Below, piece by piece: positions 17,429 through 26,589 of a stretch of DNA of 64,000 bases (position 1 is its first letter; each line of letters opens with the position of its first letter). Source of the stretch: Bradyrhizobium sp. ORS 278 (GTDB taxonomy: Bacteria > Pseudomonadota > Alphaproteobacteria > Rhizobiales > Xanthobacteraceae). Both the position numbers and the translations under genes were made by a program. The notes under the pieces were generated by a model. That model made no database searches and was not told the DNA's origin. It saw nothing but the letters and a program-made list of their open reading frames with translations. Where the stretch lies: positions 4,712,001 through 4,776,000 of the forward strand of contig NC_009445.1 in NCBI RefSeq assembly GCF_000026145.1. The letters run 5' to 3'.

Positions 17429-18978
17429 GATACGATGCTCCTGAATGAAGGATGCCCTGTCTCCGCAATCTCCCACGCGGCGGCGATCGCTGAGGACGAC
17501 GTAAAACGGGACGGCTGCGCGGCGGGCAGCGTGTCCGGACAGTCGGTGCGGCAATGCCCGCCGCGGCTCTCCTCGCGCGCATGGGCAGCCACCGACATCA
17601 TCAGCCCGACCAGGGCTGGATCGGCCGTCGCTCCAGCTCCTATCGCCAGCGGGAGCAGGCTCCGGATGGCGGACACCATCCGATCGCGGTCGCGCAGCAC
17701 GCCGAGTGCGCCGGACAGCAGCGGACGCACCGAGGACGGATCAGATGCAGCGGGGCTTGCCGCGGGCTCTCCGACCTTGGCAGCGCGCCGCGGCGTCCCG
17801 GCCGTGCTCTCGGCCACCCATTGCGCGCAGACGATTGCTTCCATCAGCGAGTTGCTGGCGAGGCGATTGGCGCCGTGCAGTCCGGTGCGGCTGACCTCGC
17901 CGCAAGCCCACAACCCGTCGACCGAACTGCGGCCCATCGCATCAACGGAGATACCGCCCATATGGTAGTGCACGGCGGGTCGAACCGGTATGGGATCGAC
18001 GGCCGGATCAATTCCGGCCATGCGGCAGAACGCGCTGATCACGGGATAGCGCGCGGCGAAGGTGCCCCCCAGCGCCTCGCGCGCATCGAGAAAGACGCGA
18101 TGGCCCTGCGCGCGCTGACGCCACACCGCCCGCGCCACCACGTCGCGTGGCGCCAGCTCGGCGCCGGGCTCGTCCGCCATGAAGCGCGTGCCGGTCTCGT
18201 CGATCAACACCGCGCCATCGCCGCGGATCGCCTCGGTCAGCAGCGGCAGCGGCCGCGACGGACCGTCGAAGGCGGTGGGATGAAACTGCACGAATTCGAG
18301 ATCGGACAGCACCGCCCCTGCCCGCGCCGCCAGCGCCAACCCCTGGCCGAAGCAGCCGGACGGATTGGTGCTGTCGAGGAACAGGCCGCCGATGCCGCCG
18401 GTCGCGATCACGACGCGCGAGGTGGCGAGCACGACCGGCTCCTCGCCGCTCACCGCGACCACCCCCTGGATCGCATTGTCCACGACGATCAGCCGGCGCG
18501 CCTCGACACCTTCGAGCAAGGTCACCGACGGACATCGCCTGACGGCCGCGATCAGCGCGCGCATGATCTCGCGCCCGGTGCCGTCACCGGTGGCGTGCAC
18601 GATGCGCTTGCGGCTGTGTGCCGCCTCGAGGCCGAGGCGCCAGCGCCCGTCGGCATCGCGGTCGAACGCGACGCCGAGCTCCGCGAGGCGCTCGACCGCC
18701 GCAGGCGCAGCATCGATGATGCGACGCGCCGCGGCCTCGTCACACAGGCCTGCGCCGGCGGCAATCGTATCGGCGAAATGCAGCGCCGGCTCATCGTCGC
18801 GACCGACCGCAGCCGCGAGACCACCCTGCGCCCACATGCTCGACGCCTCCGCGCCGAGCGGCGACTTCGACACGAGTACGACGGGCTCGGGTGCCAGTTG
18901 CAGCGCCGTCATCAGCCCGGCGGCGCCGCCGCCGATGATCACGGGACGGCCGATGAGACTGGAGAGATCGGTGCTCAT
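17425..18978 (-). CDS. nadB: L-aspartate oxidase
   Basis: A 517-residue FAD enzyme of the succinate dehydrogenase/aspartate oxidase family. The N-terminal dinucleotide-binding motif is [16 protein letters not shown]. The flavin-site segment [14 protein letters not shown] and the C-terminal [21 protein letters not shown]...[13 protein letters not shown] are diagnostic. It oxidises aspartate to iminoaspartate, which NadA condenses. Translational coupling on both sides (4-base ATGA overlaps with nadA and nadC) supports a single operon. Confidence 0.95.
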   Translation of the reverse strand: MSTDLSSLIGRPVIIGGGAAGLMTALQLAPEPVVLVSKSPLGAEASSMWAQGGLAAAVGRDDEPALHFADTIAAGAGLCDEAAARRIIDAAPAAVERLAELGVAFDRDADGRWRLGLEAAHSRKRIVHATGDGTGREIMRALIAAVRRCPSVTLLEGVEARRLIVVDNAIQGVVAVSGEEPVVLATSRVVIATGGIGGLFLDSTNPSGCFGQGLALAARAGAVLSDLEFVQFHPTAFDGPSRPLPLLTEAIRGDGAVLIDETGTRFMADEPGAELAPRDVVARAVWRQRAQGHRVFLDAREALGGTFAARYPVISAFCRMAGIDPAVDPIPVRPAVHYHMGGISVDAMGRSSVDGLWACGEVSRTGLHGANRLASNSLMEAIVCAQWVAESTAGTPRRAAKVGEPAASPAASDPSSVRPLLSGALGVLRDRDRMVSAIRSLLPLAIGAGATADPALVGLMMSVAAHAREESRGGHCRTDCPDTLPAAQPSRFTSSSAIAAAWEIAETGHPSFRSIVS

Positions 18979-19961
18979 AGCGCCAGCATCCTTTCCACTG
19001 AACGCCGCGCGCGCTCGGCCATCGCGGGATCGATCGTCACCTCATGCGTGTTGGTCTCGAGCGCATGACGGATGTTCTTCAAGGTGATCCGCTTCATGTG
19101 CGGGCACAGATTGCAGGGCCGGACGAACTCGATGTCGGGGTACATCACCGCAACATTGTCGCTCATCGAGCATTCTGTCAGGAGAACCACCCGCGCCGGC
19201 CGCTTGGCGCCGACATAGTCGGACATCGCCGCCGTCGAGCCGGCGAAGTCCGCTTCCGCCACCACCTCCGGCGGACATTCGGGATGCGCGAGCACGGTGA
19301 CCCCGGGATGATTGTCGCGCAGCGTGCGGACATCCTCGGCGCTGAAGCGCTCATGCACCTCGCAATGTCCCTTCCACGCCGTGATCCGGACCTTGGTCTG
19401 CGCCGCGACATTGCGGGCGAGATACTCGTCCGGAAGCATGATGACGTGATCCGTGCCGAGCGACTCCACGATTTGGCGCGCATTGCCCGAGGTGCAGCAG
19501 ACATCGGACTCGGCCTTCACCGAAACCGAGGTGTTGACATAGGCGACCACCGGCGCGCCGGGATGGCGCGCGCGCATCAGCCGGACGTCATCGGCGGTGA
19601 TGGAGTCCGCGAGCGAGCAGCCGGCCTGCAGGTCCGGGATCAGCACCGTCTTCCCGGGATTGAGCAGCTTCGCCGTCTCCGCCATGAAATGCACGCCGGC
19701 GAGCACGATCACCTCGGCGTCGACCTTGGTCGCCTCGCGCGCGAGCAGCAGGCTGTCGCCGACGATGTCTGCGACGCCGTGGAATATCTCGGGCGTCTGG
19801 TAGTTGTGCGCCAGCAGCAAGGCGTTGCGCCGGCGCTTGAGCGCGAGGATGGCCTCGACATCCTCCTCGTAGACGGCCCATTCGGGCGGCGGGATCACCC
19901 GCTTCAGGCGGTCAGCAACAGACGACTTCGGCGCGACGGCAGCCAAAACGGTCCCGGCCAT
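18975..19961 (-). CDS. nadA: Quinolinate synthase
   Basis: A 328-residue Fe-S enzyme that makes quinolinate from iminoaspartate and dihydroxyacetone phosphate. Characteristic segments are [36 protein letters not shown], and the C-terminal [13 protein letters not shown]. Cys115, Cys200 and Cys286 fit the three ligands of the [4Fe-4S] cluster. It is the first gene after the operator at 19962-20010 and leads nadB and nadC. Confidence 0.95.
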   Translation of the reverse strand: MAGTVLAAVAPKSSVADRLKRVIPPPEWAVYEEDVEAILALKRRRNALLLAHNYQTPEIFHGVADIVGDSLLLAREATKVDAEVIVLAGVHFMAETAKLLNPGKTVLIPDLQAGCSLADSITADDVRLMRARHPGAPVVAYVNTSVSVKAESDVCCTSGNARQIVESLGTDHVIMLPDEYLARNVAAQTKVRITAWKGHCEVHERFSAEDVRTLRDNHPGVTVLAHPECPPEVVAEADFAGSTAAMSDYVGAKRPARVVLLTECSMSDNVAVMYPDIEFVRPCNLCPHMKRITLKNIRHALETNTHEVTIDPAMAERARRSVERMLAL

Positions 19962-20010
19962 TTATACTCTCCTTGAGCATAAGATGGCTTATACTTATCC
20001 TGAGCATAAG
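19962..20010 (-). promoter_or_regulatory. Repeated operator in front of nadA (probable NadQ sites)
   Basis: On the plus strand two copies of TTATACT-N8-TGAGCATAAG lie 27 bases apart (19962-19983 and 19989-20010). Each has partial dyad symmetry, the 3' half TGAGCATAA mirroring the 5' TTATACT part. They fill the space immediately before the nadA start and would overlap the ribosome-binding site or core promoter. The adjacent regulator gene and the known NadQ regulon of alphaproteobacteria point to NadQ as the ligand; this is inference. Confidence 0.7.
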
Positions 20011-20029
20011 TCTTGTCAAGCGCTGGGGA

Positions 20030-20986
20030 TCACGACCGCGAGAGCGGCAGCTTGGTTCCGACCACGGCGCGCTCCGCGAGCACGCCCTGGCGGAAGCGGA
20101 ACAACTTGGCGGGCCGTCCGATCGTGTCGGGAGCCATGGCTCCGGTCTCTTCGACGAGTTCCTGCTGCTCGATGAGCCGGCGGAAGTTCTGCTTGTGAAC
20201 CAGCCGGCCGGCCAGCGCCTCGACGCTGCGTTGCAATTGCAGCAGGGTGAATTCATCCGGCATCAGCTCGAAGACGACCGGGCGATATTTGATCTTGGCG
20301 CGCAGCCTTGCGATGCCGGTGGCGAGAATGCGGCGGTGGTCACCCGTCATCGCGCGGCCGGGCACGGCCGCCTCGCCGCCCTGCTCGCGCACGCGCTCCG
20401 GGATCAGCGCGGCCTCGTACAACAGCTCATAGCGCTGCAGCGCGAGCTCCTCGTTCCACTCGCGGCCGTCGAGGCCGAAGGTGATGGCGGCACGTCGCCA
20501 GCGTGTCTTCTGCAACGCCGGCTCATCTGCCAGGCGTGCCCAGGCCTTCAGCCTTGGCGCGATGATCTTGGCGAGGATCGCCGGCGCCCCATCGCGATGA
20601 TCCTCCCAGGGGAAGTAGTCGTACCAGGACGACCATTGCGCATCGGCGCCCTCGCGCCCCTCCTCCTCGCGCGTGAGGCCGAGATAGCTGATGGAGATGC
20701 GATGCGGCGCGTCGGGATCGCCGGAGCGGCCGCGATCGGCAAAGGTGTAGAGCTGCTCGACATAGCCCAAGGGATGGCCGGTCTGCGCCTCGACCCAGGC
20801 GCGCAGGCCCATCTGCAGCGAGCGGTGCGCGAACTGAAACGGGCCGCTCGGCAAGGCGGCCGCGTGATCGATCGTCATGATCTTCGGGTGCCCGTCCGTC
20901 ACCGCGACCAGCACGGCGACGAGGTCGGCGGTGATCGCATCCAGAGCCGTCACGGTCTTCTGTGGCCGCTTGTTCAGGTTCGACAT
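20030..20986 (-). CDS. nadQ: NUDIX/winged-helix transcriptional regulator of NAD synthesis (NadQ/NrtR type)
   Basis: A 318-residue protein. The N-terminal two thirds is a NUDIX-like effector domain (KTVTALDAITADLVAVLVAVTDGHPKIM). The C-terminal part is a winged helix resembling NrtR (LVHKQNFRRLIEQQELVEETG ... GRPAKLFRFRQGVL). Its size and its position next to nadABC match the COG4111/NadQ group that represses NAD synthesis in alphaproteobacteria. It lies upstream of nadA on the same strand with the repeated operator in between, so it likely regulates nadABC. The start ATG at 20986 gives MSNLNKRPQK; longer frames are not family-like. Confidence 0.8.
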   Translation of the reverse strand: MSNLNKRPQKTVTALDAITADLVAVLVAVTDGHPKIMTIDHAAALPSGPFQFAHRSLQMGLRAWVEAQTGHPLGYVEQLYTFADRGRSGDPDAPHRISISYLGLTREEEGREGADAQWSSWYDYFPWEDHRDGAPAILAKIIAPRLKAWARLADEPALQKTRWRRAAITFGLDGREWNEELALQRYELLYEAALIPERVREQGGEAAVPGRAMTGDHRRILATGIARLRAKIKYRPVVFELMPDEFTLLQLQRSVEALAGRLVHKQNFRRLIEQQELVEETGAMAPDTIGRPAKLFRFRQGVLAERAVVGTKLPLSRS

Positions 20987-21000
20987 CCCGATCGCCGGTC

Positions 21001-21477
21001 CTATTTGTCCTCGCTTGCCCCAGGCGTGAACACACAATGATCCGGCTTCAGGTCGATCAGCGGCGTCTCGTCCAGGCAATCGAGGCCGCGCACCAGCACG
21101 GTGCTGCCCTCCAGCGCGACGAAGCGGACGGTCGAGACGCCGATCGGATTTGGGCGCACGGGCGAGCGCAGCGCGAAGGTGCCGCGGGTCTCGCCGTCAT
21201 GATGGCGCGGGCTCTGCTTGACGAGGTCGCGGCGGGCCCGGTTGAGCCAATACAGCACCTGCAGATGGCTGAAACCGTCGATCCCCTGCAGGGCCGGCAC
21301 CCAGGGCTCGAAGATTTCGAGCCGGCACACCGGCCCCTCGAGGCTGCCCTGCCGGGGTGTCTCCAGGCGCGAGGTCCAGGGTGCGCGGATGCGGCCGATG
21401 AAATACAGCGCGGCATCGCGCGGCTGCGGCGCATCGACGGTGACTTCACCCGGGCGGAGATCGGTCTCAGTGGTCAT
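21001..21477 (-). CDS. trmO: tRNA (N6-threonylcarbamoyladenosine37-N6)-methyltransferase TrmO
   Basis: A 158-residue protein of the TrmO/TsaA (UPF0066) family: YFIGRIRAPW near the N-terminus, then GFSHLQVLYWLNRARRDL, TFALRSPVRPNPIGVSTVRFVALEG, and GLDCLDETPLIDLKPD. It methylates t6A37 of certain tRNAs using SAM. It ends 14 bases before nadQ, so the two are probably co-transcribed; a functional link is not evident. The start ATG at 21477 is the best match to family length. Confidence 0.87.
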   Translation of the reverse strand: MTTETDLRPGEVTVDAPQPRDAALYFIGRIRAPWTSRLETPRQGSLEGPVCRLEIFEPWVPALQGIDGFSHLQVLYWLNRARRDLVKQSPRHHDGETRGTFALRSPVRPNPIGVSTVRFVALEGSTVLVRGLDCLDETPLIDLKPDHCVFTPGASEDK

Positions 21478-21548
21478 CGCAAAACAATCCTCAGATCTCA
21501 CAGCTAATCTAGCCGAACGCCGCGGCATCGCAATTGCGGTCGCGCAAC

Positions 21549-21893
21549 TCAGCCGAGCCACCAAGTGCCGGCCAGCATGACGGCCTCGCCGCAGACGACG
21601 CCGGCAAAGATCGAGCGGCGCGTCGCCAGAAAGGCCGCGAGCCCGGCGACCACCGCGCCGTGCCGCAGGCCCCACGGCACGCTGGCGAGCGCGCCGGGCG
21701 GCTGCACGACGATCTGCGCGATGACGCCGGCCAGGATCGCAGTCGCGACCGCCTTGACCCACATCAGGAGGTCCGAGCCCTCGTCGAGGCCGCTGCCGAA
21801 CCACAGGCCGAGCAGCCGCCAGATCTGGTTGGGGATGACGCCCGCGACCAGCAGCACCACCAGCGCATGCCAATCGCCGATGAAGTCGCTCAT
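21549..21893 (-). CDS. AzlD-like small subunit of branched-chain amino acid exporter
   Basis: A 114-residue very hydrophobic protein with three to four membrane segments (LVVLLVAGVIPNQIWRLLGLW, VKAVATAILAGVIAQIVV, and SIFAGVVCGEAVMLAGTWWLG). Its start overlaps the stop of the AzlC-like gene (ATGA). Size, topology and the AzlC partner mark it as AzlD, which together with AzlC exports branched-chain amino acids. Confidence 0.85.
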   Translation of the reverse strand: MSDFIGDWHALVVLLVAGVIPNQIWRLLGLWFGSGLDEGSDLLMWVKAVATAILAGVIAQIVVQPPGALASVPWGLRHGAVVAGLAAFLATRRSIFAGVVCGEAVMLAGTWWLG

Positions 21894-22636
21894 GCCGCCT
21901 CCCGCCGCTCGCGCCATTTGTGGACGGCGAAGGCGAGCGTGCCGGCGGCGACGCCACTGACCAGGATGTCGACGCCGCTGTTGAGCCGGGCGGCGACCGG
22001 ATACAGCACGAGGCCGAGGCCGAGCGCGAGCACGTCGGCCAACTCCCTGGCATTGCGCAGGGTCGAGAACAAGAACGCGAGCGGCGTCAGCAGCAGCACG
22101 GCGGCGCCGAAGGTCTGCGACAGGTTGGCGGCCAGAAGATAGCCGATGATGGTCGCGATCAGCGCCACGCCCATCAAGCCGGTGCCGAGCCCGTGGACGA
22201 AGGCGATGCGGCGCTCGCGCGGCACATGCGGCAGGAAGCGATAGCATTCGACCCACAGGGTCACCGCGGTGAAATGCGCGATCAGCACCAGCTGGCGCCG
22301 CCGGGTCTTGGGCCCGCGGATCAGCGGCAGCACGGCCACGACCATTGGAAACAGCCGGATCGCGCTCATCGTCACCGCGATCGCCGATTGCAGGATGGTC
22401 TGGCCGGAGCCGAGCGTCGACACCAGGATGATCTGCGCCGGCCCTGCCCAGACCAGCACGGTGCTGAGGATCGCCCAGAGCATGCTGAAATGCGTGTCGT
22501 GGGCGAGCGCGCCGATGCCGATGAAGGTGACGAACAGCACCACCGACAGGATGGTCGCCGACGTCGCGCGCAGGCCCCAGCCGAAGGCCCGGAACGAACC
22601 ATGCCATTGCGGCGAATCGAGCGGAGGAAATGTCAC
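21890..22636 (-). CDS. AzlC-like large subunit of branched-chain amino acid exporter
   Basis: A 248-residue membrane protein (five or more helices) with AzlC features: FGWGLRATSATILSVVLFVTF, AGPAQIILVSTLGSG, MSAIRLFPMVVAVLP and HFTAVTLWVECYR. It forms a two-subunit exporter with AzlD. The start is uncertain: GTG at 22636 gives the usual family length, while a TTG at 22690 would add 18 residues. No regulator (Lrp type) is adjacent. Confidence 0.85.
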   Translation of the reverse strand: MTFPPLDSPQWHGSFRAFGWGLRATSATILSVVLFVTFIGIGALAHDTHFSMLWAILSTVLVWAGPAQIILVSTLGSGQTILQSAIAVTMSAIRLFPMVVAVLPLIRGPKTRRRQLVLIAHFTAVTLWVECYRFLPHVPRERRIAFVHGLGTGLMGVALIATIIGYLLAANLSQTFGAAVLLLTPLAFLFSTLRNARELADVLALGLGLVLYPVAARLNSGVDILVSGVAAGTLAFAVHKWRERREAA

Positions 22637-22738
22637 GGGCGGCCCAGCGAAGCGGACCGCGATAAGGCTTTCGAAACCGCCCCGCGTCAACCGCCATCAC
22701 GCGCGCGCTGCTCTGCATACGGCGCAAGCCGCGGCCCT

Positions 22739-23707
22739 CTAGGCCCGGTTGCGCAGCACGAAGCAGGCGCCGCCGGCGCCGCGGATGCGGCTGCACAGCG
22801 CGTCGGCCTCGCCGCGCGTGTCGGCGCCGATCCGCACCTGATAGAAGGCGCGATTGCCGCGCGTGCGCATCACCGAGGACAGCAGGCTCGGATCACGATC
22901 GCCGATGACAGAGCCGAGCCCCTTGATGGCCCGCGCATACATCGACAGCGCCTTGTTGCGGTCGAAGCCGGCCGCCAGCTGCACGCCCCAGGACTTCGCA
23001 GCCGCCATGGCGACGTGCTGCTCGAGCTGGGTGACGAACGGATTGGGCGCGCGCTTCAACAGCGCCATCAGCTGATGACAGGAGGTCGGCCGCGCGCTCG
23101 GCGGCAACTTGCCGCCCTTGCCCGCCGCAGCCCAGTCGTCGATCGATGTGCCGGTGATCGCCGAGACGTAGTTACGCGTCTCCCACGGTATCTGGCCCTT
23201 GCCGGCGAGCCAGTTCTGTACCCGGCGCGGGCCGGCATTATAGGCCGCCGCGGCGAGCCCGAGATTGCCGAACTGATCCCGCAGCTCGGCCAAAAACTGC
23301 GCCGATTTCGGCAGCGCCTGCACCGGATCGAACGGATCGAGCAGTTCGCGCTCGCTCGCGGTGCCCGGCATGAACTGGGCGATGCCCAGGGCGCGCTGAC
23401 CGCTGCGGGTGACCGGTCCGACCGCGTCGCTCTGGAACCGGCTCTCCTGCCAGATCACGCGGGCGAAGAATTCGAGCGGCAGATCGTTCGACTTGGCGGC
23501 CGACTCGATCATCAGGCAGATCGCCTCGCGCGTGCCGCTCTCCTTCGGATCCTCAGGCTTGGCCGCGGCGTCCTTGGACTCGTCCTTTGCCGGCGGCGCC
23601 CCGTCGGCGAGCGGCCAGACGGTCTCGCCCTCATTGGCCGCGGCGCATCCGATCGTCGCGACCAGAAGACAGACAGCGACGCTGAGAGCCGGGATCGAGC
23701 GATGCAT
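22739..23707 (-). CDS. Lytic transglycosylase with SPOR-like C-terminus
   Basis: A 322-residue periplasmic protein. A signal peptide (LSVAVCLLVATIGCAAANEG, possibly a lipobox) and a Lys/Glu/Asp-rich linker lead to an SLT domain (about 70-210). The domain has the catalytic Glu in VIWQESRFQSDAVGP, then ALGIAQFMPGTASER and AAAAYNAGPRRVQNWL. The last ~70 residues (FYQVRIGADTRGEADALCSRI) are SPOR-like, suggesting targeting to denuded septal peptidoglycan. The start at 23707 was chosen because it begins the signal sequence; the frame is open 110 codons further up without protein character. Confidence 0.87.
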   Translation of the reverse strand: MHRSIPALSVAVCLLVATIGCAAANEGETVWPLADGAPPAKDESKDAAAKPEDPKESGTREAICLMIESAAKSNDLPLEFFARVIWQESRFQSDAVGPVTRSGQRALGIAQFMPGTASERELLDPFDPVQALPKSAQFLAELRDQFGNLGLAAAAYNAGPRRVQNWLAGKGQIPWETRNYVSAITGTSIDDWAAAGKGGKLPPSARPTSCHQLMALLKRAPNPFVTQLEQHVAMAAAKSWGVQLAAGFDRNKALSMYARAIKGLGSVIGDRDPSLLSSVMRTRGNRAFYQVRIGADTRGEADALCSRIRGAGGACFVLRNRA

Positions 23708-23856
23708 GGAAACAAAGGAAATTATGGCCGGTATGACGGCGGAAAACCAAAAGCCGACAGACAAAGCCGGAGGCCCCGTTCCGGTTCCAAAGCGCGACGC
23801 CTTGACACGGAGCATCGGCCGGCTAGCAATCCGCCATCGCTTCAGGAGCGCGACCG

Positions 23857-24789
23857 ATGACCGCCTCTTCCGACCCGCTCGGCTTCGCGCCGGATGACAC
23901 CGCGCCGCTGGCCTACATGGCGCGAACGCGGGACTATTATCTCGCGATCGGCTACGACACGCCGTATCGCTGGGCACATTATATTTCGGCGCCATTACAG
24001 AAGCTGCGCAAGCCGCTCGCGCAATCGCGCGTGACACTCATCACTACGGCGGCGCCCTACGATCCCGCCAAGGGCGATCAGGGCCCCGGCGCGCCCTACA
24101 ACGGCGGCGCGAAGTTCTACTCGGTCTATGACGGCGACACGTCGGCCACGCACGATCTGCGCATCTCGCACATCGCCTACGACCGCACGCATACGACGGC
24201 TGCGGATTCCAACACCTGGTTTCCGCTACCGCAGTTGCTGCGGCTCGCCAGCGAGGGCCGCGTCGGCGCGGTCGGGCCGCGCTTCTTCGGTGCGCCGACC
24301 AATCGCAGCCAGCGCGTGACGATCGAGCAGGACGCTCCGGAAATTCTCGCGCGCTGCCGCGCCGACGAGATCGACGCGGTCGTGCTGGTACCGAACTGCC
24401 CGGTGTGCCACCAGACGGTGAGCCTGGTGGCCCGGCATCTCGAAGCCAATGGCATTTCGACCGTCGTGATGGGCTGCGCCAAGGACATCGTCGAGCACGC
24501 CGCGGTGCCGCGCTTCCTGTTCTCGGACTTTCCGCTCGGCAACTCCGCCGGCAAGCCGCACGACGCCGCCTCGCAGGCGTTCACTCTCGAGCTCACGCTC
24601 GATGTGCTGGAGAGTTCACCAGCCGGACGGACGACCGTGCAATCGCCGCTGCAATGGAGCGACGATCACAGCTGGAAGCGCGACTACAGCAACCCCGCTT
24701 TGCTCGCCCCCGAGGAGCTCGCGCGCCGGCGCGCCGAGTTCGACGCCCAGAAGGCGATCGCGCGCGGGATCCGCGAAAGTAAGTCCTGA
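23857..24789 (+). CDS. GrdB/PrdB-like reductase family protein (selenoprotein B family, non-Sec)
   Basis: A 310-residue protein. The C-terminal half contains VVLVPNCPVCHQTVSLVARHLEANGISTVVMG, and PRFLFSDFPLGNSAGKPHD matches the conserved end of the glycine/sarcosine/betaine reductase B subunit family. The catalytic selenocysteine site of clostridial GrdB corresponds to a CxxC (NCPVC) here, with no in-frame TGA. Aerobic homologues have no established reaction. CAGGAGCGACCG before the ATG is a good Shine-Dalgarno. It is divergent from the transglycosylase; the lipoprotein gene 113 bases downstream may or may not be linked. Confidence 0.7.
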   Translation: MTASSDPLGFAPDDTAPLAYMARTRDYYLAIGYDTPYRWAHYISAPLQKLRKPLAQSRVTLITTAAPYDPAKGDQGPGAPYNGGAKFYSVYDGDTSATHDLRISHIAYDRTHTTAADSNTWFPLPQLLRLASEGRVGAVGPRFFGAPTNRSQRVTIEQDAPEILARCRADEIDAVVLVPNCPVCHQTVSLVARHLEANGISTVVMGCAKDIVEHAAVPRFLFSDFPLGNSAGKPHDAASQAFTLELTLDVLESSPAGRTTVQSPLQWSDDHSWKRDYSNPALLAPEELARRRAEFDAQKAIARGIRESKS

Positions 24790-24902
24790 AAGCCACACTC
24801 GCTTTGAACTCAGCAACAATTCCCTTCGGAAAAAGCTGATACCGCTTGCTCTCCCGTCCCAGTTGAGCTTGAGTTTCCCCCGAGTTCAAGGGGGCAATAC
24901 AA

Positions 24903-25364
24903 ATGAGAGTTGTAGCGTTGGTGGTGCTGTGCGCCGCCCTGGGTGGGTGCGCGTCCGTCACACGCGGCACTACCGAAACGATCAGCGTGGCATCGACCCC
25001 TTCAGGCGCTGAAGCCTCGGTCGCCGGCCTTGAGGCGCCGATGACCTGTACGACGCCGTGTTCGTTCGTGGCAAAGCGCAACGCGGACATCAGCGTCACG
25101 ATCGAAAAGCCGGGCTACGAGACCCAGATCATCCCGCTGCAGAAGGACATCCCGACGGCAGGCGCGGCCGGATTCGCAGGCAACCTGCTGCTCGGCGGTG
25201 TGATCGGCATGGGCGTCGACGCAGCGACCGGCGCGGCGACCGACCACAAACCGAACCCGGTGATCGTCACCTTGCAGCCGAAGATGGCAGCACCGGTCGC
25301 GCGCGCCCAGCGTCCGCCGCGCCGTGCGGCACCGCCGCCGGCGCAGCCCGAAGCCGGGACCTAG
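24903..25364 (+). CDS. Lipoprotein with PEGA-like domain
   Basis: A 153-residue protein. The signal peptide ends in a lipobox (LGGC-A, Cys16). The mature part has a PEGA-like segment (VASTPSGAEASVAG ... VTIEKPGYETQIIPL) with two further cysteines (TCTTPC). A glycine-rich stretch that might insert in the membrane (GFAGNLLLGGVIGMGV) follows, and the tail is Pro/Ala/Arg rich. The function is unknown; envelope anchoring is expected. It is convergent with the nitrilase gene (15-base gap). Confidence 0.8.
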   Translation: MRVVALVVLCAALGGCASVTRGTTETISVASTPSGAEASVAGLEAPMTCTTPCSFVAKRNADISVTIEKPGYETQIIPLQKDIPTAGAAGFAGNLLLGGVIGMGVDAATGAATDHKPNPVIVTLQPKMAAPVARAQRPPRRAAPPPAQPEAGT

Positions 25365-25379
25365 CAGCCTCGCGGCCGG

Positions 25380-26393
25380 CTACCCGCCAGCCGCGACCTC
25401 GCCCGGCGCCACAGTATCGACGGGTAGTGCAAACGCCTCGACGCGATTGAACGGCTTCTTGTTGAGCAGCAACCGGGTCACGTCGGGGCGCGAATAATGT
25501 CCGGCGGGATCGGCAGCGTTCTTGGCGATGCCGATCATGCCGAGATCGATCTCGGCGATCAGCAGGCCTTCCTGATCCGGCGGCAGCTTCTCGACCAGCG
25601 AGGAGCCGTCCGGACCGAAGATCACGGCGTGGCCGCCGCCGACATGCAGCAGCGCGTGCTTGTCGGGCCGGTCGCACAATTCGTCGATCATGGCCTGCGA
25701 GACGGTGGCGCATGGCGCCAGCACGAAGCACGAGCCCTCCACCGCGTAGACCCGCGAGGCCGCGTTGTTGACCTCGGCGCCGAGCGCCGGCGCGAACGGG
25801 TCGTACAGCGAGAAGCTCGGCCAGGCCGCAACATGCACCTGCTCGTTTTGGGCATACATCGCATATTTCGACAGCGGCTGCAGATGCTCCCAGCAGCACA
25901 GCGCGCCGAGCCGGCCGATGTCCGGACGATCGTGTACGGCGAGATCGCTGCCGTCGCCCTCACCATATACGGTGCGCTCGGCATGGGTCGGCCGCAGCTT
26001 GCGGCGCTTGGCGATGGTCTCGCCATCCGGGCCGATCAGCCATTGCGCGATGTAGAGGCTGCCGCCGTCGCGCTCGGAAATGCCGAGCACAGCGGTCAGC
26101 TTCGCCTTGCGCACGGCGGCGCGCAGCGTCTCGGCCTGCGGGCTGTCATAGGCCAGCGAATTGTCGAAATAGCGCTGCACGAAGCCGCGGCCGATGCACC
26201 AGGCCGGTGAATCCATCCAGATGTGCCAGGGATAGCCGGGGATGAAGACCTCCGGGAAGGCGATCAGCTTGGCGCCCTTGTCGGCCGCCTCCTCGATCAA
26301 TCCGATCGTCTTCTTGATCGAGGCGTCGAGGTCGAGCCAGGCCGGCGCCGCCTGCACCACCGCCACCTTGTATTTCGGATGTGCCAGTCCCAT
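25380..26393 (-). CDS. Nitrilase (aliphatic nitrilase type)
   Basis: A 337-residue nitrilase-superfamily enzyme. The catalytic Glu48 is in LIAFPEVFIPGYP, Lys132 in RKLRPTHAER, and Cys167 in ALCCWEHLQPL. The C-terminal HYSRPDVTRLLLN is typical of true nitrilases converting R-CN to acid and ammonia. The start at 26393 gives MGLAHPKYKVAVVQAAP; the frame is open further upstream without similarity. A divergent AraC-type gene 197 bases away is the likely activator, as in other nitrilase loci. Confidence 0.88.
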   Translation of the reverse strand: MGLAHPKYKVAVVQAAPAWLDLDASIKKTIGLIEEAADKGAKLIAFPEVFIPGYPWHIWMDSPAWCIGRGFVQRYFDNSLAYDSPQAETLRAAVRKAKLTAVLGISERDGGSLYIAQWLIGPDGETIAKRRKLRPTHAERTVYGEGDGSDLAVHDRPDIGRLGALCCWEHLQPLSKYAMYAQNEQVHVAAWPSFSLYDPFAPALGAEVNNAASRVYAVEGSCFVLAPCATVSQAMIDELCDRPDKHALLHVGGGHAVIFGPDGSSLVEKLPPDQEGLLIAEIDLGMIGIAKNAADPAGHYSRPDVTRLLLNKKPFNRVEAFALPVDTVAPGEVAAGG

Positions 26394-26589
26394 CGTCGAT
26401 GCTCCCGCTGCTGCCGTTTGCGGCGGTCCCGCCGCGCTCCCTGTCACGCCACTATTGACCGAGGTGCCGGTTCGCGCTCGTCTTGCAAGGAACGAAAAGT
26501 CGACTGTGGCGGCGCCAGGCCGGCTTCGGCCCGAAACTTGCTGCACTGCGCCAGATTTAATCGACAGAGGTGCAAGGGGAGACGGACCG

